From Singulisphaera sp. GP187 (GTDB lineage: Bacteria > Planctomycetota > Planctomycetia > Isosphaerales > Isosphaeraceae), in contig NZ_FSRB01000002.1 of the NCBI RefSeq assembly GCF_900129635.1, positions 180,727-244,726 on the forward strand: a DNA stretch of 64,000 nucleotides, in the 5' to 3' direction. The notes beneath the pieces are model-generated. The model was not told the origin of the DNA. It saw only the letters and a list, made by a program, of their open reading frames with translations, and did not search any database. This document shows positions 27,731 to 36,890 of this stretch, piece after piece (position 1 is the stretch's first letter; the number at the start of each line of letters is the position of its first letter). The translations under genes were made by a program, and so were the position numbers.

Positions 27731-29296
27731 ATGGCGGAGTGTGATTCCCCCATGGCCAATCCGGGCGGCAAGTCAACCATGCTGGGACATTGGCGAATGG
27801 TCTTGCGGCAGGCGGAAGAAGCCGCACGAGCGGGGCGCTACGACGAGGCGCTGGTCTTGGCCAGCCGGCCCGACGTGGTCGACCACCACCATGCGGTTCG
27901 CCTGCGAACGAAGTTGGCCCTCGACCTGATCGCTCGGGCCTCACGACGAGGCGAATCCGACGACGTGGCCGGGGCAATCGAGGACCTCGATCTGGCCGAA
28001 CGGCAAGGGGCCGCCCCCGACACCCTCGCCGCGGCCCGCCTCAGCCTGGCCGATCAGGTCTCGGCCGAGGTCCGTGGCGACCTCGACGCGGGCGAACCGG
28101 CCCGCGTCGTCGAACGCGTCGAACAGCTCGCCCGCCACAAAGTGAGCGGCCCGGCCTTGCGGCGGACTCGCGAGATCGCCGAGGCCTGGCAAACCGCCCT
28201 CGACGAAGCCCGCCGAGGTGAATTCGGCCGGGCCCACGACCAGCTTGACCGCGCCGAGCGGCTCGCGGCCGGCGCCGCGCAACGGGCCCTGGCCGACACC
28301 CGCCGCGACGTCGAGACGAGGCAGAAGGCCGCGACCCCCCGGGTCGAAGCCCTCTACACCGCCTTGGCGGCCGGCAAGTGGTCCGAGGTCCTCACCCTGG
28401 CCGAATCGGTCCTCGAAGCGATCCCGGAACATCCGGCGGCCCGTCAGGCGCGGACCCGGGCCTGGCAGCAGATCGGGGCACTCAGCCCGTCGGCCGCCTG
28501 GCCCGACCGCGGATCCCGGGTGCCCCAGGCGGCACTCGCCGCCGACCGGACCCCGGCCGAAGCCGCCGGCTCACCAGCCGAGGCCGCGCCGATTACCTGG
28601 CTCAACGCCACCTTGAGGGCCCCGTTCGTGCCTCAACCCCAGTCACAGCCCCAACAGCCACAGCCGGCGCGTCCCGCTCCTCGTGGTGGGGAGACCGGCC
28701 CCAAGGGGCGGTTCCTCGTCTGGGTGGACACCGTGGGCGGCTACCTCGTCTGCCTGGACGACGAGGTGATCCTGGGCCGCGCCGGACCGGACAGTCATGC
28801 CGACGTGCCCCTGATGGGAGACCTCTCGCGGAACCACGCCACCCTGGTCCGAGGCGGTGACAGCTACATCCTCCGCGCCCACCAGCCGACGTTCGTCAAC
28901 GGCCGCGCGGTCGAGACCACCCCGCTCCGCGATGGCGACGTGATTCGGCTCGGCTCGACCGTGGAGCTGGAATTCCGCCAGCCCAGCCCGGTCAGCTCGA
29001 CCGCCCGGTTATCGATCGTGAGCCGGCATCGCCTCCCCTTGGCGGTCGACGGTGTGCTCCTGATGGCCGAGACCTGCATCATCGACGGCTCGCCCCAGGC
29101 GCACATCCCGGCCCCAGGACTGGCCCAGCCGGTCGTGCTCTACCGCCAGGCGGGGGCACTCTGGTGCCGGGCGACCGGCGGATTCGAGGTCGACGGCCGG
29201 GCCTGTGCCGCCCGTGCCCCCTTGACGTTGCAGTCGAGTATCCTGGGCAATGGATTCTCGTTCAGCCTGGAAGCCCTTGGGACCAAGTCGGTCTAA
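27731..29296 (+). CDS. FHA-domain protein with helical N-terminal repeat region
   Basis: A 521-residue soluble protein. Residues 1-270 are Ala/Arg-rich helices resembling TPR-like repeats (GHWRMVLRQAEEAARAGRYD, AALYTALAAGKWSEVL-type units); a Pro/Gln linker follows. The forkhead-associated domain spans about 325-430: EVILGRAGPDSHADVPLMGD, LSRNHATLVRGGDSYILRAH, PTFVNGRAV, the core Gly-Arg, Ser-Arg-x-His and Asn-Gly residues that bind phosphothreonine. A C-terminal segment of about 90 residues is unassigned. The next gene, 14 bp downstream, is a Ser/Thr kinase, so this protein is a plausible phospho-dependent partner of it. ATG 27752 and 27779 are alternative starts. Confidence 0.88.
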   Translation: MAECDSPMANPGGKSTMLGHWRMVLRQAEEAARAGRYDEALVLASRPDVVDHHHAVRLRTKLALDLIARASRRGESDDVAGAIEDLDLAERQGAAPDTLAAARLSLADQVSAEVRGDLDAGEPARVVERVEQLARHKVSGPALRRTREIAEAWQTALDEARRGEFGRAHDQLDRAERLAAGAAQRALADTRRDVETRQKAATPRVEALYTALAAGKWSEVLTLAESVLEAIPEHPAARQARTRAWQQIGALSPSAAWPDRGSRVPQAALAADRTPAEAAGSPAEAAPITWLNATLRAPFVPQPQSQPQQPQPARPAPRGGETGPKGRFLVWVDTVGGYLVCLDDEVILGRAGPDSHADVPLMGDLSRNHATLVRGGDSYILRAHQPTFVNGRAVETTPLRDGDVIRLGSTVELEFRQPSPVSSTARLSIVSRHRLPLAVDGVLLMAETCIIDGSPQAHIPAPGLAQPVVLYRQAGALWCRATGGFEVDGRACAARAPLTLQSSILGNGFSFSLEALGTKSV

Positions 29297-29310
29297 GGAA
29301 GGCAGTGACG

Positions 29311-31299
29311 ATGCGTTCTCTGATGAGCGGATTCGCATCGAAAGGGAAGTCGGTCGAGCCGGCGCCCCGAACCAACGCCTCCCGGACCCTCTTTCGACGA
29401 CCTTGGAGTTGCCTTGCGATGAGCGCGACCTCCCGAGACCTCCCTGGCGCGGACATGGCCGAAACGGTCGTTTACGAGCCCAGCAACCAACCGGGTCACG
29501 ATCGGCCCGTGGGGTCCCCCGAAATGACCAAGCCGAATCTCCAAGGGAATCACCGCTACACCTTCGGCTCGGGCGCCCGCCCGCTCGATGGCTACACCAT
29601 CAAGCGTGCGATCGGCCGAGGAGGGTTCGGTGAGGTCTACTACGCCACGTCCGACTCGGGCAAGGAAGTCGCCCTCAAGCTGATCCTCCATAACCTGGAG
29701 GTCGAGCGCCGGGGGGTCGTGCAGTGCATGAACCTCAAGTGCCCGAACTTGCTGACGATCCACGACCTGAAGTCGAACGACGCGGGCGACTCGTTCGTGA
29801 TCATGGAATACGTCGCCGGCCCGAGCCTGGCCAACGTGCTGGCGCAGTACCCGAACGGGATGCCGCCGGCCGAGGTCCGCGCCTGGCTCAAAGGGCTCGT
29901 CGATGGGGTCGCCTACCTCCACGACCACGGGATCGTCCATCGCGACCTAAAACCTGCCAACATGTTCATGGAAGAGGGTTTTGTCAAGATCGGTGACTAC
30001 GGGCTGGCCAAGCTGATCAACGCCAGCCAGGACACCGGCCACTCCGAGAGCATCGGCACCTGCCACTACATGGCCCCCGAGATCGCGTCGGGCAAGTACC
30101 AGAAGCCGATCGACGTCTACGCGATCGGTGTGATCCTCTACGAGATGCTCACCGGCCGGGTGCCGTTCGAGGGGGAATCGGTCGGCGAGATCCTCATGAA
30201 GCACCTGACAGCGCGTCCCGACCTGAAGCCGCTCGCCGAGCCTTATCGGTCGATCGTGGGGCGGGCCCTGGCCAAAGACCCGGCCCAGCGCCCCGCGCGG
30301 CTCTACGACCTGCTCCCCTCTGAAGACGCCCCCAAGGCGCCGCCGGTCCGGTTCATCGGCGACGGCAAGGTCAGTCCCGCGTCCTTGCCCCCCGACTTGC
30401 TGATCGTCGACGAGGAGATTCACCGGATCGGCCCTGAGGAGCCGGTCTTCTACATCGGCCCCGACACCCGTCCCCCGCGCCGTCAACGACCGCCGCTCGA
30501 GCGACTCCGGGAAAACTGGGGAGCGATGCGCCGCCCGGCGCGGCCTGCCCCGCCGCCGGCTCCGCCCCGCGCCGCAAGGCCGGTGGCGGAAGCGAGGCGG
30601 CGTGCCCCCGCGCCCGCCCCGGCTCCTCTGGCACCGCCGCCGCCGCTGCCAGGCACCCGGATCCGCGTCGCCGAGCTGGCGACCTCGATGATCTGGGCCG
30701 CCGTGCTCGCCCTGGTCATGACCCTGGCCGTCGGCTTGTCGATCGGGATCGACGTCCCGCGTGAGCCCGAGCAGGGCGTTTACCTGTTCGCCCTCACGCT
30801 GTTGGGGACCTGGGGCGCCTTGATCGCGGGCAAGGGGATCGAGGGGCGAACCATCGACCTGGGCACGCGGCGGATGGGCAACGCCCTGTTCGGTGGCCTG
30901 CTCGGGGTCGCCGCCCTGGTGCTCACAGCCTGGCTCGGCCTGAATCCGGGGCGCGGCTTGCCGGACCCCGTTTCGACCGAGCTCGTCGCCTGGCTCGGGC
31001 CGATCCAGGGGTCCAACACGGCCCGCCTGCGGTTCCCCGTCTATTTCGGCCTGCTCGGCCTGATCACGGGGGGCTGGAACTCACTGACGCTCCGCGACCG
31101 CAAAGCGCGATTCCGCCTCTTCCCGATCATCCTGACCGGCTTGGCCGCCGCGGTCCTGTTCCCGATCTGGCCCCACTCCGCCGACCCCTCGAACATCGCC
31201 GCGGCGGTGTCGATCGCCGTCGTCACCCAACTGGTCAGCCCCTGGAACCAAGCGGCGGCCGCCTACGCTCGAGCCACCCGGAAACGTCGGTTCGCCTGA
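29311..31299 (+). CDS. Ser/Thr protein kinase with multi-pass membrane C-terminus
   Basis: ATG 29311 has AAGGAAGG upstream and gives a 662-residue protein. The kinase domain covers about residues 90-345: IGRGGFGEVYYATSDSGKEV, ALKLI Lys, catalytic loop IVHRDLKPANMFM (complete HRDxKxxN), DYG in place of DFG, GTCHYMAPEIASG. A Pro/Arg-rich linker (about 385-455) leads to four or five predicted membrane helices (SMIWAAVLALVMTLAVGLSI, LFALTLLGTWGALIAG, LFGGLLGVAALVLTAWLGL, PIILTGLAAAVLFPIW). It should phosphorylate Ser/Thr of cytoplasmic partners in response to membrane signals. It forms a tight pair with the FHA gene just upstream (14 bp) and is followed by two small membrane-protein genes. Confidence 0.92.
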   Translation: MRSLMSGFASKGKSVEPAPRTNASRTLFRRPWSCLAMSATSRDLPGADMAETVVYEPSNQPGHDRPVGSPEMTKPNLQGNHRYTFGSGARPLDGYTIKRAIGRGGFGEVYYATSDSGKEVALKLILHNLEVERRGVVQCMNLKCPNLLTIHDLKSNDAGDSFVIMEYVAGPSLANVLAQYPNGMPPAEVRAWLKGLVDGVAYLHDHGIVHRDLKPANMFMEEGFVKIGDYGLAKLINASQDTGHSESIGTCHYMAPEIASGKYQKPIDVYAIGVILYEMLTGRVPFEGESVGEILMKHLTARPDLKPLAEPYRSIVGRALAKDPAQRPARLYDLLPSEDAPKAPPVRFIGDGKVSPASLPPDLLIVDEEIHRIGPEEPVFYIGPDTRPPRRQRPPLERLRENWGAMRRPARPAPPPAPPRAARPVAEARRRAPAPAPAPLAPPPPLPGTRIRVAELATSMIWAAVLALVMTLAVGLSIGIDVPREPEQGVYLFALTLLGTWGALIAGKGIEGRTIDLGTRRMGNALFGGLLGVAALVLTAWLGLNPGRGLPDPVSTELVAWLGPIQGSNTARLRFPVYFGLLGLITGGWNSLTLRDRKARFRLFPIILTGLAAAVLFPIWPHSADPSNIAAAVSIAVVTQLVSPWNQAAAAYARATRKRRFA

Positions 31300-31465
31300 T
31301 GTAAACATTCAGGGTTGATCGCATGAGCGAACCGGTACGGCAAGGGCAACCGGCCGTACGCTCGCTCGAAAATCAGGTCGACGGTTCTCCAATATTCCTG
31401 GTCGCGTCGCGAACCCACTGGTGTCCCGGCTACTTCGTCGTGGTCACGGCAAGGATCGGATTCCG

Positions 31466-32242
31466 ATGAAATCACTCACGTTCCTGTTTCTGCTGGTGCT
31501 GGGAATGATCGAGTTGTGGGTCCTGGGCTCCCATTGCGTGTGCCGGGAGGAGCGACCCCAGCGCAACGCTTATGGCGTGACCCGGCAAGTCGCGTTGGCG
31601 ACGCCCTCCGAGAGCTCCGAGCGTGAGCCGGCCGATGGCCTTCCCGTGCCGATCTACCCCGGAACGCGGGTCGACACGGCCGAGATCCAGCCCCCCCATG
31701 CGACCACCAAGCGCCTGAGCGAAGCCCCCACGGCGAGCCGACTCAGCACGCGAATCCAGGGCCAGACGACCGTCCTATCGATGGTCGAGCATCAGGTTGT
31801 TCGGGGACAGATCTCCGCCACCGAGACGCGAGCACGGAACGATGCGCGGGTCCAGCTTCAACATCAGGTGACCGCCTGGCTCGCATCCGACATCCCGGCG
31901 GCGTGGAAGCCCCCTGCCCCCTTGATCGATCGCCTGATCGTGCGGACCGAGCTCGAGCCGGTCGAAAAGGACTATGGGACGCTCTACAAGGCCACCCTGC
32001 ACGTCGACTCCACGCCAGCACGTCGCGCCGAGCTGATCGCCGCCTACCAGCACGAGCTGGTCGTCCGCCGGATGGGGCTGATGGGTGGGGGACTCGCCGG
32101 AATCTTGACCTGCCTGGCCGCCCTGGCCGGCTACATTCGGGCCGACGAGGCGACCAAAGGCTACTACACCAACTGGCTCCGCGCGGCAGCCGCCGCGGGC
32201 GTCGGCGCTTCGGGCGTGCTCATCTACCAGGTGCTGACCTGA
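31466..32242 (+). CDS. Conserved membrane protein of unknown function
   Basis: 258 residues; ATG 31466 with AAGGATCGG upstream. An N-terminal membrane segment or signal anchor (MKSLTFLFLLVLGMIELWVL) is followed by a soluble region of about 160 residues including RLIVRTELEPVEKDYGTLYK, and two C-terminal hydrophobic segments (GGGLAGILTCLAALAGYI and AAAAGVGASGVLIYQVL). A planctomycete-specific protein by appearance; no family is recognised. Its position 166 bp after the kinase and 39 bp before another membrane protein suggests a shared transcript. Confidence 0.75.
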   Translation: MKSLTFLFLLVLGMIELWVLGSHCVCREERPQRNAYGVTRQVALATPSESSEREPADGLPVPIYPGTRVDTAEIQPPHATTKRLSEAPTASRLSTRIQGQTTVLSMVEHQVVRGQISATETRARNDARVQLQHQVTAWLASDIPAAWKPPAPLIDRLIVRTELEPVEKDYGTLYKATLHVDSTPARRAELIAAYQHELVVRRMGLMGGGLAGILTCLAALAGYIRADEATKGYYTNWLRAAAAAGVGASGVLIYQVLT

Positions 32243-32281
32243 CCCTTGATTCTTTCGTTGGCCCGGAGAAGGGACTGAACG

Positions 32282-32752
32282 ATGGGATTCCTCTTTACCC
32301 TCATGATCGTGCTGGTCGGCATACCGGCCCTGGCTCTCGGATTGTTTCGAGGCGTGGCCCCGGAGCTTGCCCAGGGTGAGTGGCCCGAAGCCTGGCGCAC
32401 GCTGACCCCACTCCGGATCATCGGACAATTCGGCGGGCTCCTCGCGCTGGTACTCCTCCTCTTCGCCGCCGCGTCGGTCGGCCCTCGAGAATCAAGCTTC
32501 TTTCTCTTCCTTGCGGCCTTGATCGTGATCGCGTTCTTCCTCTGGGCCTGGCAACGCGAGTTCCTCTTCCTGATGTCGCTGCGCGACGACGCTTTCCCGG
32601 GACAGTACGACAAGTTGATCTGGGCGTTCCTCCTGCTCATGATGGCCCCGGTCGGCCTCTGGTTCTTCCGCTCTTATCACCTGACCCACTGGCCCGAGCC
32701 CAAGTCCAAGCCCGAGACAGCCCACGGCCACACCGTGTCCGACCTCTTCTGA
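32282..32752 (+). CDS. Small multi-pass membrane protein
   Basis: 156 residues with four hydrophobic helices (FLFTLMIVLVGIPALALGLF, IIGQFGGLLALVLLLFAAAS, FFLFLAALIVIAFFLWAW, LIWAFLLLMMAPVGLWFF) and a short charged cytoplasmic tail. ATG 32282 follows GAGAAGGGACTG. No domain is recognised. It lies between the preceding membrane protein and an ECF sigma factor in one direction. Confidence 0.75.
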   Translation: MGFLFTLMIVLVGIPALALGLFRGVAPELAQGEWPEAWRTLTPLRIIGQFGGLLALVLLLFAAASVGPRESSFFLFLAALIVIAFFLWAWQREFLFLMSLRDDAFPGQYDKLIWAFLLLMMAPVGLWFFRSYHLTHWPEPKSKPETAHGHTVSDLF

Positions 32753-32858
32753 GCGAGGAACCGCATAGGCAACGCAACGGCGACCTGTTTAGAATAGACA
32801 GACGTTGCAGCGCCTTTCTTGTTCTCGATCCTTTCTCGTTCCGGGGCGAAGCCGACCG

Positions 32859-33488
32859 ATGGCCACCACCGACGCCGAGGTCCTGCTAGTCCGGCAGGTG
32901 CGGGCTGGAGACGCCTCGGCCTGGCAGCAACTCATCGAGCGCTACGAAGGGCGACTGCTCGCCTTCGTCGATAGCCGACTCCGCGACCGCGGCGCCAGCG
33001 AAGACGTGGTGCAGGAGACGTTCGTCGGGTTCCTCACGAGCCTGCCGCACTACGACGAGAAGCGCGACATTGAGGCCTATCTCTTCTCCATCGCCGCGCA
33101 CAAGCTGACCGACCACCTCCGCAAGCAAGGCCGGCGGCCGGTCGACCAGTTCGGCTCCGACGACCATGGACGACCGCTCGACGAAGTCCCCGGCGGCGGC
33201 CGCCCCGCCTCGAGCATCGCCCGGAGCGACGAGCGTCGCAAGGCCGAAGAGCGGCTCCTGACCGAGGCCCTCGGCCAGCTCGTCAAGGAGTGGCAAGCGC
33301 GGGCCGACTACGACCGGCTCCGCTGCCTCGAGCTCCTGGTCGTGAAGGGGTGGGCGAACAAGGACGTGGCGAAGTATCTCGAAATCACCGAACAGGCGGT
33401 CGCCAGCTACAAGTTCCAGACGGTCGGCCGGCTCAAGGAAATGGCCCGCCGCGCCGGCCTGAGTCTCGACGAGCTGGGCGGAGGTTGA
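32859..33488 (+). CDS. ECF-type sigma factor
   Basis: 209 residues with sigma region 2 (about 8-75: LLVRQVRAGDASAWQQLIER, GASEDVVQETFVGFLTSLPH, YLFSIAAHKLTDHLRKQGR), a variable linker, and region 4 (about 135-200: LRCLELLVVKGWANKDVAKY, LEITEQAVASYKFQTVGRLK). It directs RNA polymerase to a dedicated regulon. The start ATG 32859 places region 2 at the usual distance. The next gene, 14 bp downstream, encodes a small Cys/His protein that could be its anti-sigma factor. The PASSIARSDERRKAEERLL linker is longer than in most ECFs and contains no extra domain. Confidence 0.9.
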   Translation: MATTDAEVLLVRQVRAGDASAWQQLIERYEGRLLAFVDSRLRDRGASEDVVQETFVGFLTSLPHYDEKRDIEAYLFSIAAHKLTDHLRKQGRRPVDQFGSDDHGRPLDEVPGGGRPASSIARSDERRKAEERLLTEALGQLVKEWQARADYDRLRCLELLVVKGWANKDVAKYLEITEQAVASYKFQTVGRLKEMARRAGLSLDELGGG

Positions 33489-33502
33489 GGACCCGAACTC
33501 CC

Positions 33503-33934
33503 ATGGGCGAGATCCACCACACGGCGATCGACGACGAAACCCTCCGGTCCTACCTGGCCGAGACCCTGCCGGGCGAGGACATGGCGCGGGTTGAGAAATC
33601 CCTGCGCGACTCCGCCGAGCTCCGCGCCCGCCTCGAAGACGTCCGCCAAAACCGAGGCGACGCCGGCCTTCACACCCTGGGCGCCATCTGGCGCCGCGGC
33701 CGCCTGACCTGCCCGACCCGTCAGCAACTCGGCAGCTACCTGCTCGACGCCCTCGACCCTGATTTCGCCTCCTACCTGACATTCCACCTCGACATCGTCG
33801 CCTGCCCGTTCTGCCAGGCCAACCTCGCCGACCTGAAAGCCAAATCGGCCCAGCCCGCGGGCGCCTCCAAGAGCCGGCACCACCGGATCCTCCGCTCGAG
33901 CCAGCACCTCCTCGGCGAGGAAGGACGGAGCTAA
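33503..33934 (+). CDS. Small Cys/His protein, candidate anti-sigma factor
   Basis: 143 residues, soluble. The N-terminal part (MGEIHHTAIDDETLRSYLAE...MARVEKSLRDSAELRARLED) is helical and resembles the start of zinc-type anti-sigma proteins; the second half has FHLDIVACPFCQANLADL, a His with a CxxC pair able to bind zinc (spacing His-x5-Cys-x2-Cys rather than the classical x3). No membrane helix. It follows the ECF gene by 14 bp, which is the main support for an anti-sigma role. The family itself was not identified. Confidence 0.6.
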   Translation: MGEIHHTAIDDETLRSYLAETLPGEDMARVEKSLRDSAELRARLEDVRQNRGDAGLHTLGAIWRRGRLTCPTRQQLGSYLLDALDPDFASYLTFHLDIVACPFCQANLADLKAKSAQPAGASKSRHHRILRSSQHLLGEEGRS

Positions 33935-34371
33935 CGCCCCGTTCGAATCATCATCCCTTCGGATGTCTACTTCTCACTCGGCAGGCGCTCTCGTTTCCGC
34001 CTTGCCCGTGACCATTCTGAGTTAATGTCTTACTTTTGTCGCTATTTGTCGTCCCGACCACAAGGTTTTTGACCAGCGTTTTCCGGCCCGACGAGCATAT
34101 CGTTCGATGGGAGCTTCTTGGGCGCTGAGAACTTCACGCCTGTTCCCGGAGTCCCGAGGTTCACCCGAATCCCTCTTCAATGCCGTTGACACATGCGTAC
34201 TAAACAATATACGTCAAATTGGTTGTCCTTTGGGTGATCTGCAGAGAATCGCTGTCGGATCGAAGGCATCCCAAGTGCCCATGGTCGCTGCCAATATTGA
34301 TGGCAATGGCTCGCGAGGCGTAGCCCGCGAGATTAGGTCGGAGCATCACTAACGGCTCATGGAGTTAGATA
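33935..34371. other. Non-coding stretch, no gene seen
   Basis: Lower-GC interval with short ORFs on both strands but no ribosome sites or recognisable products; contains a small palindrome GGCTCGCGAGGCGTAGCCCGCGAG near 34308-34331. Confidence 0.4.
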
Positions 34372-34462
34372 CTTTCTCCTCAACTTCTCCGCATCGTGCG
34401 TGAAAGTTGAGGAGAAAGAATCCAATTTGCGATCCAAGCCTCGAGGGTGGCCGCAAATTGGA
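34372..34462. other. Two consecutive perfect stem-loops
   Basis: Stem 1: CTTTCTCCTCAACTT / AAGTTGAGGAGAAAG, 15 bp perfect, 34372-34386 and 34404-34418. Stem 2: TCCAATTTGCG / CGCAAATTGGA, 11 bp perfect, 34421-34431 and 34452-34462. No T-run. About 200 bp before the next start, so they may be leader structures, or protein-binding dyads. Confidence 0.6.
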
Positions 34463-34662
34463 GCTCGCAACCATGCTGAGTTCGTTAAGATCCAGGAGGA
34501 ACGCGACCGACGGGCCGTCAGGTGAATGCACGGCCTGAAAAGGAGCCTTCGACGAATTATTTAATTGAAGACGCCATGACGCTTGTCGTACAGTGCCGGG
34601 TCAGTCCGACTACCCCCCCGGGTCGGCTTCAACCCCACCACGTGACCCGGCGAGAATCGACC

Positions 34663-35730
34663 ATGATGCGACAGGAATGGACGCGACGCGGCCTCTCGAT
34701 CCGCTTCGACCTCGTGCTCTCCGCGTTCGCCCTCCTGACCGGGACCGGGGTCGCGGCGGGTGCGGAGGAGAGACCGCCGACGCGCGAGTTCGAAATCCGC
34801 AACGACCGGGCCTACCTCGGCGGCCAGCAAGTCCGACTGTGGGGGGTGCGGAGCGGGAATGCGCTCTATAGCTGGAACGTGACCGAGCGTCACGTGAATT
34901 GCCTCGACACGATGGTTGCCCACGGGATCAACACGATCGGGCTTTACATCCAGGGATCGAACGGCGGTTTCCCGAACCGCGAAGCGGGATACGACGGCTT
35001 CCACCGCGACGGCCGGCTCAAGCCCGACGTGGCCGCCCGTCTCGAATGGCTGGTCCGTGAGGCTGACAAGCGGGGGATGGTGATCATGGTCGGCCTGTTC
35101 TCGCCGAGCAAGGATCAGAATCTCTACGATGAGGCGGCCATCAAGCGGGCCGTGGAAGAGGCGGCGCGGTTCCTGAAGGAACGGCAACTCAAGAACGTGT
35201 TTGTTGACCTGGTGCATGAATACAACAATCCCGAGCGGATGGACCAGCCGCTCATGCGCGAACCCGACGGCGCGGCCAAGAAGGCGAAGCTGGCGCGCTG
35301 GTTCAAGGCGGTGGCCCCGGATATCGAGGTGGGTGTCTGTCCGGCGGAGAACACCGGGACGGAGGACGAGTTTCCGGGGATGGACGTGCGGATCATTCAG
35401 AAGTCGATGGAAATCCCGAGCAAGGGGTTTGTTGTGAACGTGGAGCTGACCCGGCACGATTACTACGAGAACGACGGTATCTTCAGCAAGAGCGACCTCG
35501 TGGAGATGCGGGCCGATTGGGAGCGCTACAAGGCGGCCCCCAACTCGGCGATGCTCTTCCACGCGGCATATATACAGGGGATCACCAACCGGAGCAACAC
35601 CGCGCCCAACCCTGAGCGGGGAGGCTACGGCAAGAGCGCGACGGACCGCGGGGTCCGCGTCTTCTACGACTGGCTGCGCGACAATGTGGGACGCTGGGAA
35701 TATCCCAACCATGTCCCGGCGAAGCCGTGA
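34663..35730 (+). CDS. Secreted TIM-barrel glycoside-hydrolase-like protein
   Basis: 355 residues from ATG 34663; Met at 34666 is equally possible. A signal peptide (LSIRFDLVLSAFALLTGTGVAAGA) precedes FEIRNDRAYLGGQQVRLWGV, the typical first strands of GH5/GH42-like barrels. LDTMVAHGINTIGLYIQG, RLEWLVREADKRGMVIMVGL and LKNVFVDLVHEYNNPER follow the barrel-strand pattern; the last segment is where GH5 carries Asn-Glu, here His-Glu-Tyr-Asn. VVNVELTRHDYYENDGIF may hold the second acid. It is probably extracellular or periplasmic and acts on a polysaccharide, but catalytic competence is not certain. It precedes the DUF1559 gene by about 110 bp. Confidence 0.7.
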   Translation: MMRQEWTRRGLSIRFDLVLSAFALLTGTGVAAGAEERPPTREFEIRNDRAYLGGQQVRLWGVRSGNALYSWNVTERHVNCLDTMVAHGINTIGLYIQGSNGGFPNREAGYDGFHRDGRLKPDVAARLEWLVREADKRGMVIMVGLFSPSKDQNLYDEAAIKRAVEEAARFLKERQLKNVFVDLVHEYNNPERMDQPLMREPDGAAKKAKLARWFKAVAPDIEVGVCPAENTGTEDEFPGMDVRIIQKSMEIPSKGFVVNVELTRHDYYENDGIFSKSDLVEMRADWERYKAAPNSAMLFHAAYIQGITNRSNTAPNPERGGYGKSATDRGVRVFYDWLRDNVGRWEYPNHVPAKP

Positions 35731-35844
35731 ACCGTGACCGGCATCGTAGCCTTCAACGCCGTTACAGAGCCCACCGAGTCTGCTACCACGTCAGACGCCC
35801 TGATGAACCGGCCCCCCTCAGGGCGTCACAGCCGGGAACCAATC

Positions 35845-36876
35845 ATGAAGGCGCAATATCGCAATGGATTCACGCTGATCGAGCTGATGGTGGTGATCGC
35901 CATCATCGCTGTGCTCATTTCATTGCTTCTGCCGGCGGTGCAGGCGGCCCGCGAAGCGGCACGTCGCTCCCAGTGCACGAATAACCTCAAGCAGCTTGGG
36001 CTAGCGGTCCACAACTATGAGCAAATATGGGGTGGACTTCCCCCCTCGGCCCTCGTGATTCGCCAGCCCGGAGGGGCGCTCTGGACGAGCGACTACGGAC
36101 CATTCGCCCGCATCCTGCCCCACATCGAGCAGATGGCGATCGCCAACTCCTTCAACATGAACGCCGCCTATGGCGACCCCGGGAACATGACTGCCACGGC
36201 GCTGACCATCCAAACGTTTATCTGCCCCAGCGAGGTCCGTTCCGACCGCGAAAATAACGGGACGTTCGGGGTCGTCGGCCCGACCAACTACGGGTTCTGC
36301 CTCGGCGACTGGTTCGTCTTCGCCGGCCCCGACGGCGGTCCTCTCCCCCGCTGCGCCTTCGGTCCGAACATAAGTCGGAACTGGGCCGCCTTCACAGACG
36401 GCACGAGCAACACCCTCCTGATGTCCGAGGTGAAGAACTGGCAGGTGAACGTCCGCGACTGCGGGAAGCTTTCGCTGATCAACGACCCGAACAATGTTCC
36501 CGCCCCGACGGCCGATCCGGCCACCGTCGCACCCGAATATCAGGGGACGGGATGCGGAGTCAAGGTTGAGGGGCACTGCGAGTGGCCGGAGGTGGCGGTC
36601 CACCATATCGGCATGACGACCGCCTGGCCGCCGAACAAGAAGACCCCAGGCGGGCCGGGCTTCGCCACACCCGATGTTGACCTCAACAGCCAGCGCGAGC
36701 GCATCGGCGGCCCGACTTTCGCTGCCATCACCGCTCGAAGCTATCACCCCGCGGGCGTCAACGCATTGCTCGGCGACGGCAGCGTGAAGTTCGTCAAGGG
36801 CACCGTAAACGGCTGGATCTGGCGCGGGCTGGGGTCCGTCGCAGGCGGAGAGATCATCAGCGGGGATGCGTTTTGA
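35845..36876 (+). CDS. DUF1559 prepilin-type protein
   Basis: 343 residues; ATG 35845 is chosen because the type IV prepilin leader follows at once: MKAQYRNGFTLIELMVVIAI, with cleavage expected after Gly8 before Phe. The hydrophobic helix continues AIIAVLISLLLPAVQAAREA and CTNNLKQLGLAVHNYEQ opens the DUF1559 (SBP_bac_10-type) beta domain, a major planctomycete paralogous family. The C-terminus carries the family H-x-G element LGDGSVKFVKGTVNGWIWRG and ends GGEIISGDAF. The product would be processed by a prepilin peptidase and displayed as a pseudopilin. The downstream lipoprotein gene begins 15 bp later. Confidence 0.93.
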   Translation: MKAQYRNGFTLIELMVVIAIIAVLISLLLPAVQAAREAARRSQCTNNLKQLGLAVHNYEQIWGGLPPSALVIRQPGGALWTSDYGPFARILPHIEQMAIANSFNMNAAYGDPGNMTATALTIQTFICPSEVRSDRENNGTFGVVGPTNYGFCLGDWFVFAGPDGGPLPRCAFGPNISRNWAAFTDGTSNTLLMSEVKNWQVNVRDCGKLSLINDPNNVPAPTADPATVAPEYQGTGCGVKVEGHCEWPEVAVHHIGMTTAWPPNKKTPGGPGFATPDVDLNSQRERIGGPTFAAITARSYHPAGVNALLGDGSVKFVKGTVNGWIWRGLGSVAGGEIISGDAF

Positions 36877-36890
36877 ATCCGAGGGTGATC

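Noticed and set aside
34107..34352. 81-codon frame in the interval before the stem-loops
   Set aside because: No ribosome site and no recognisable features.
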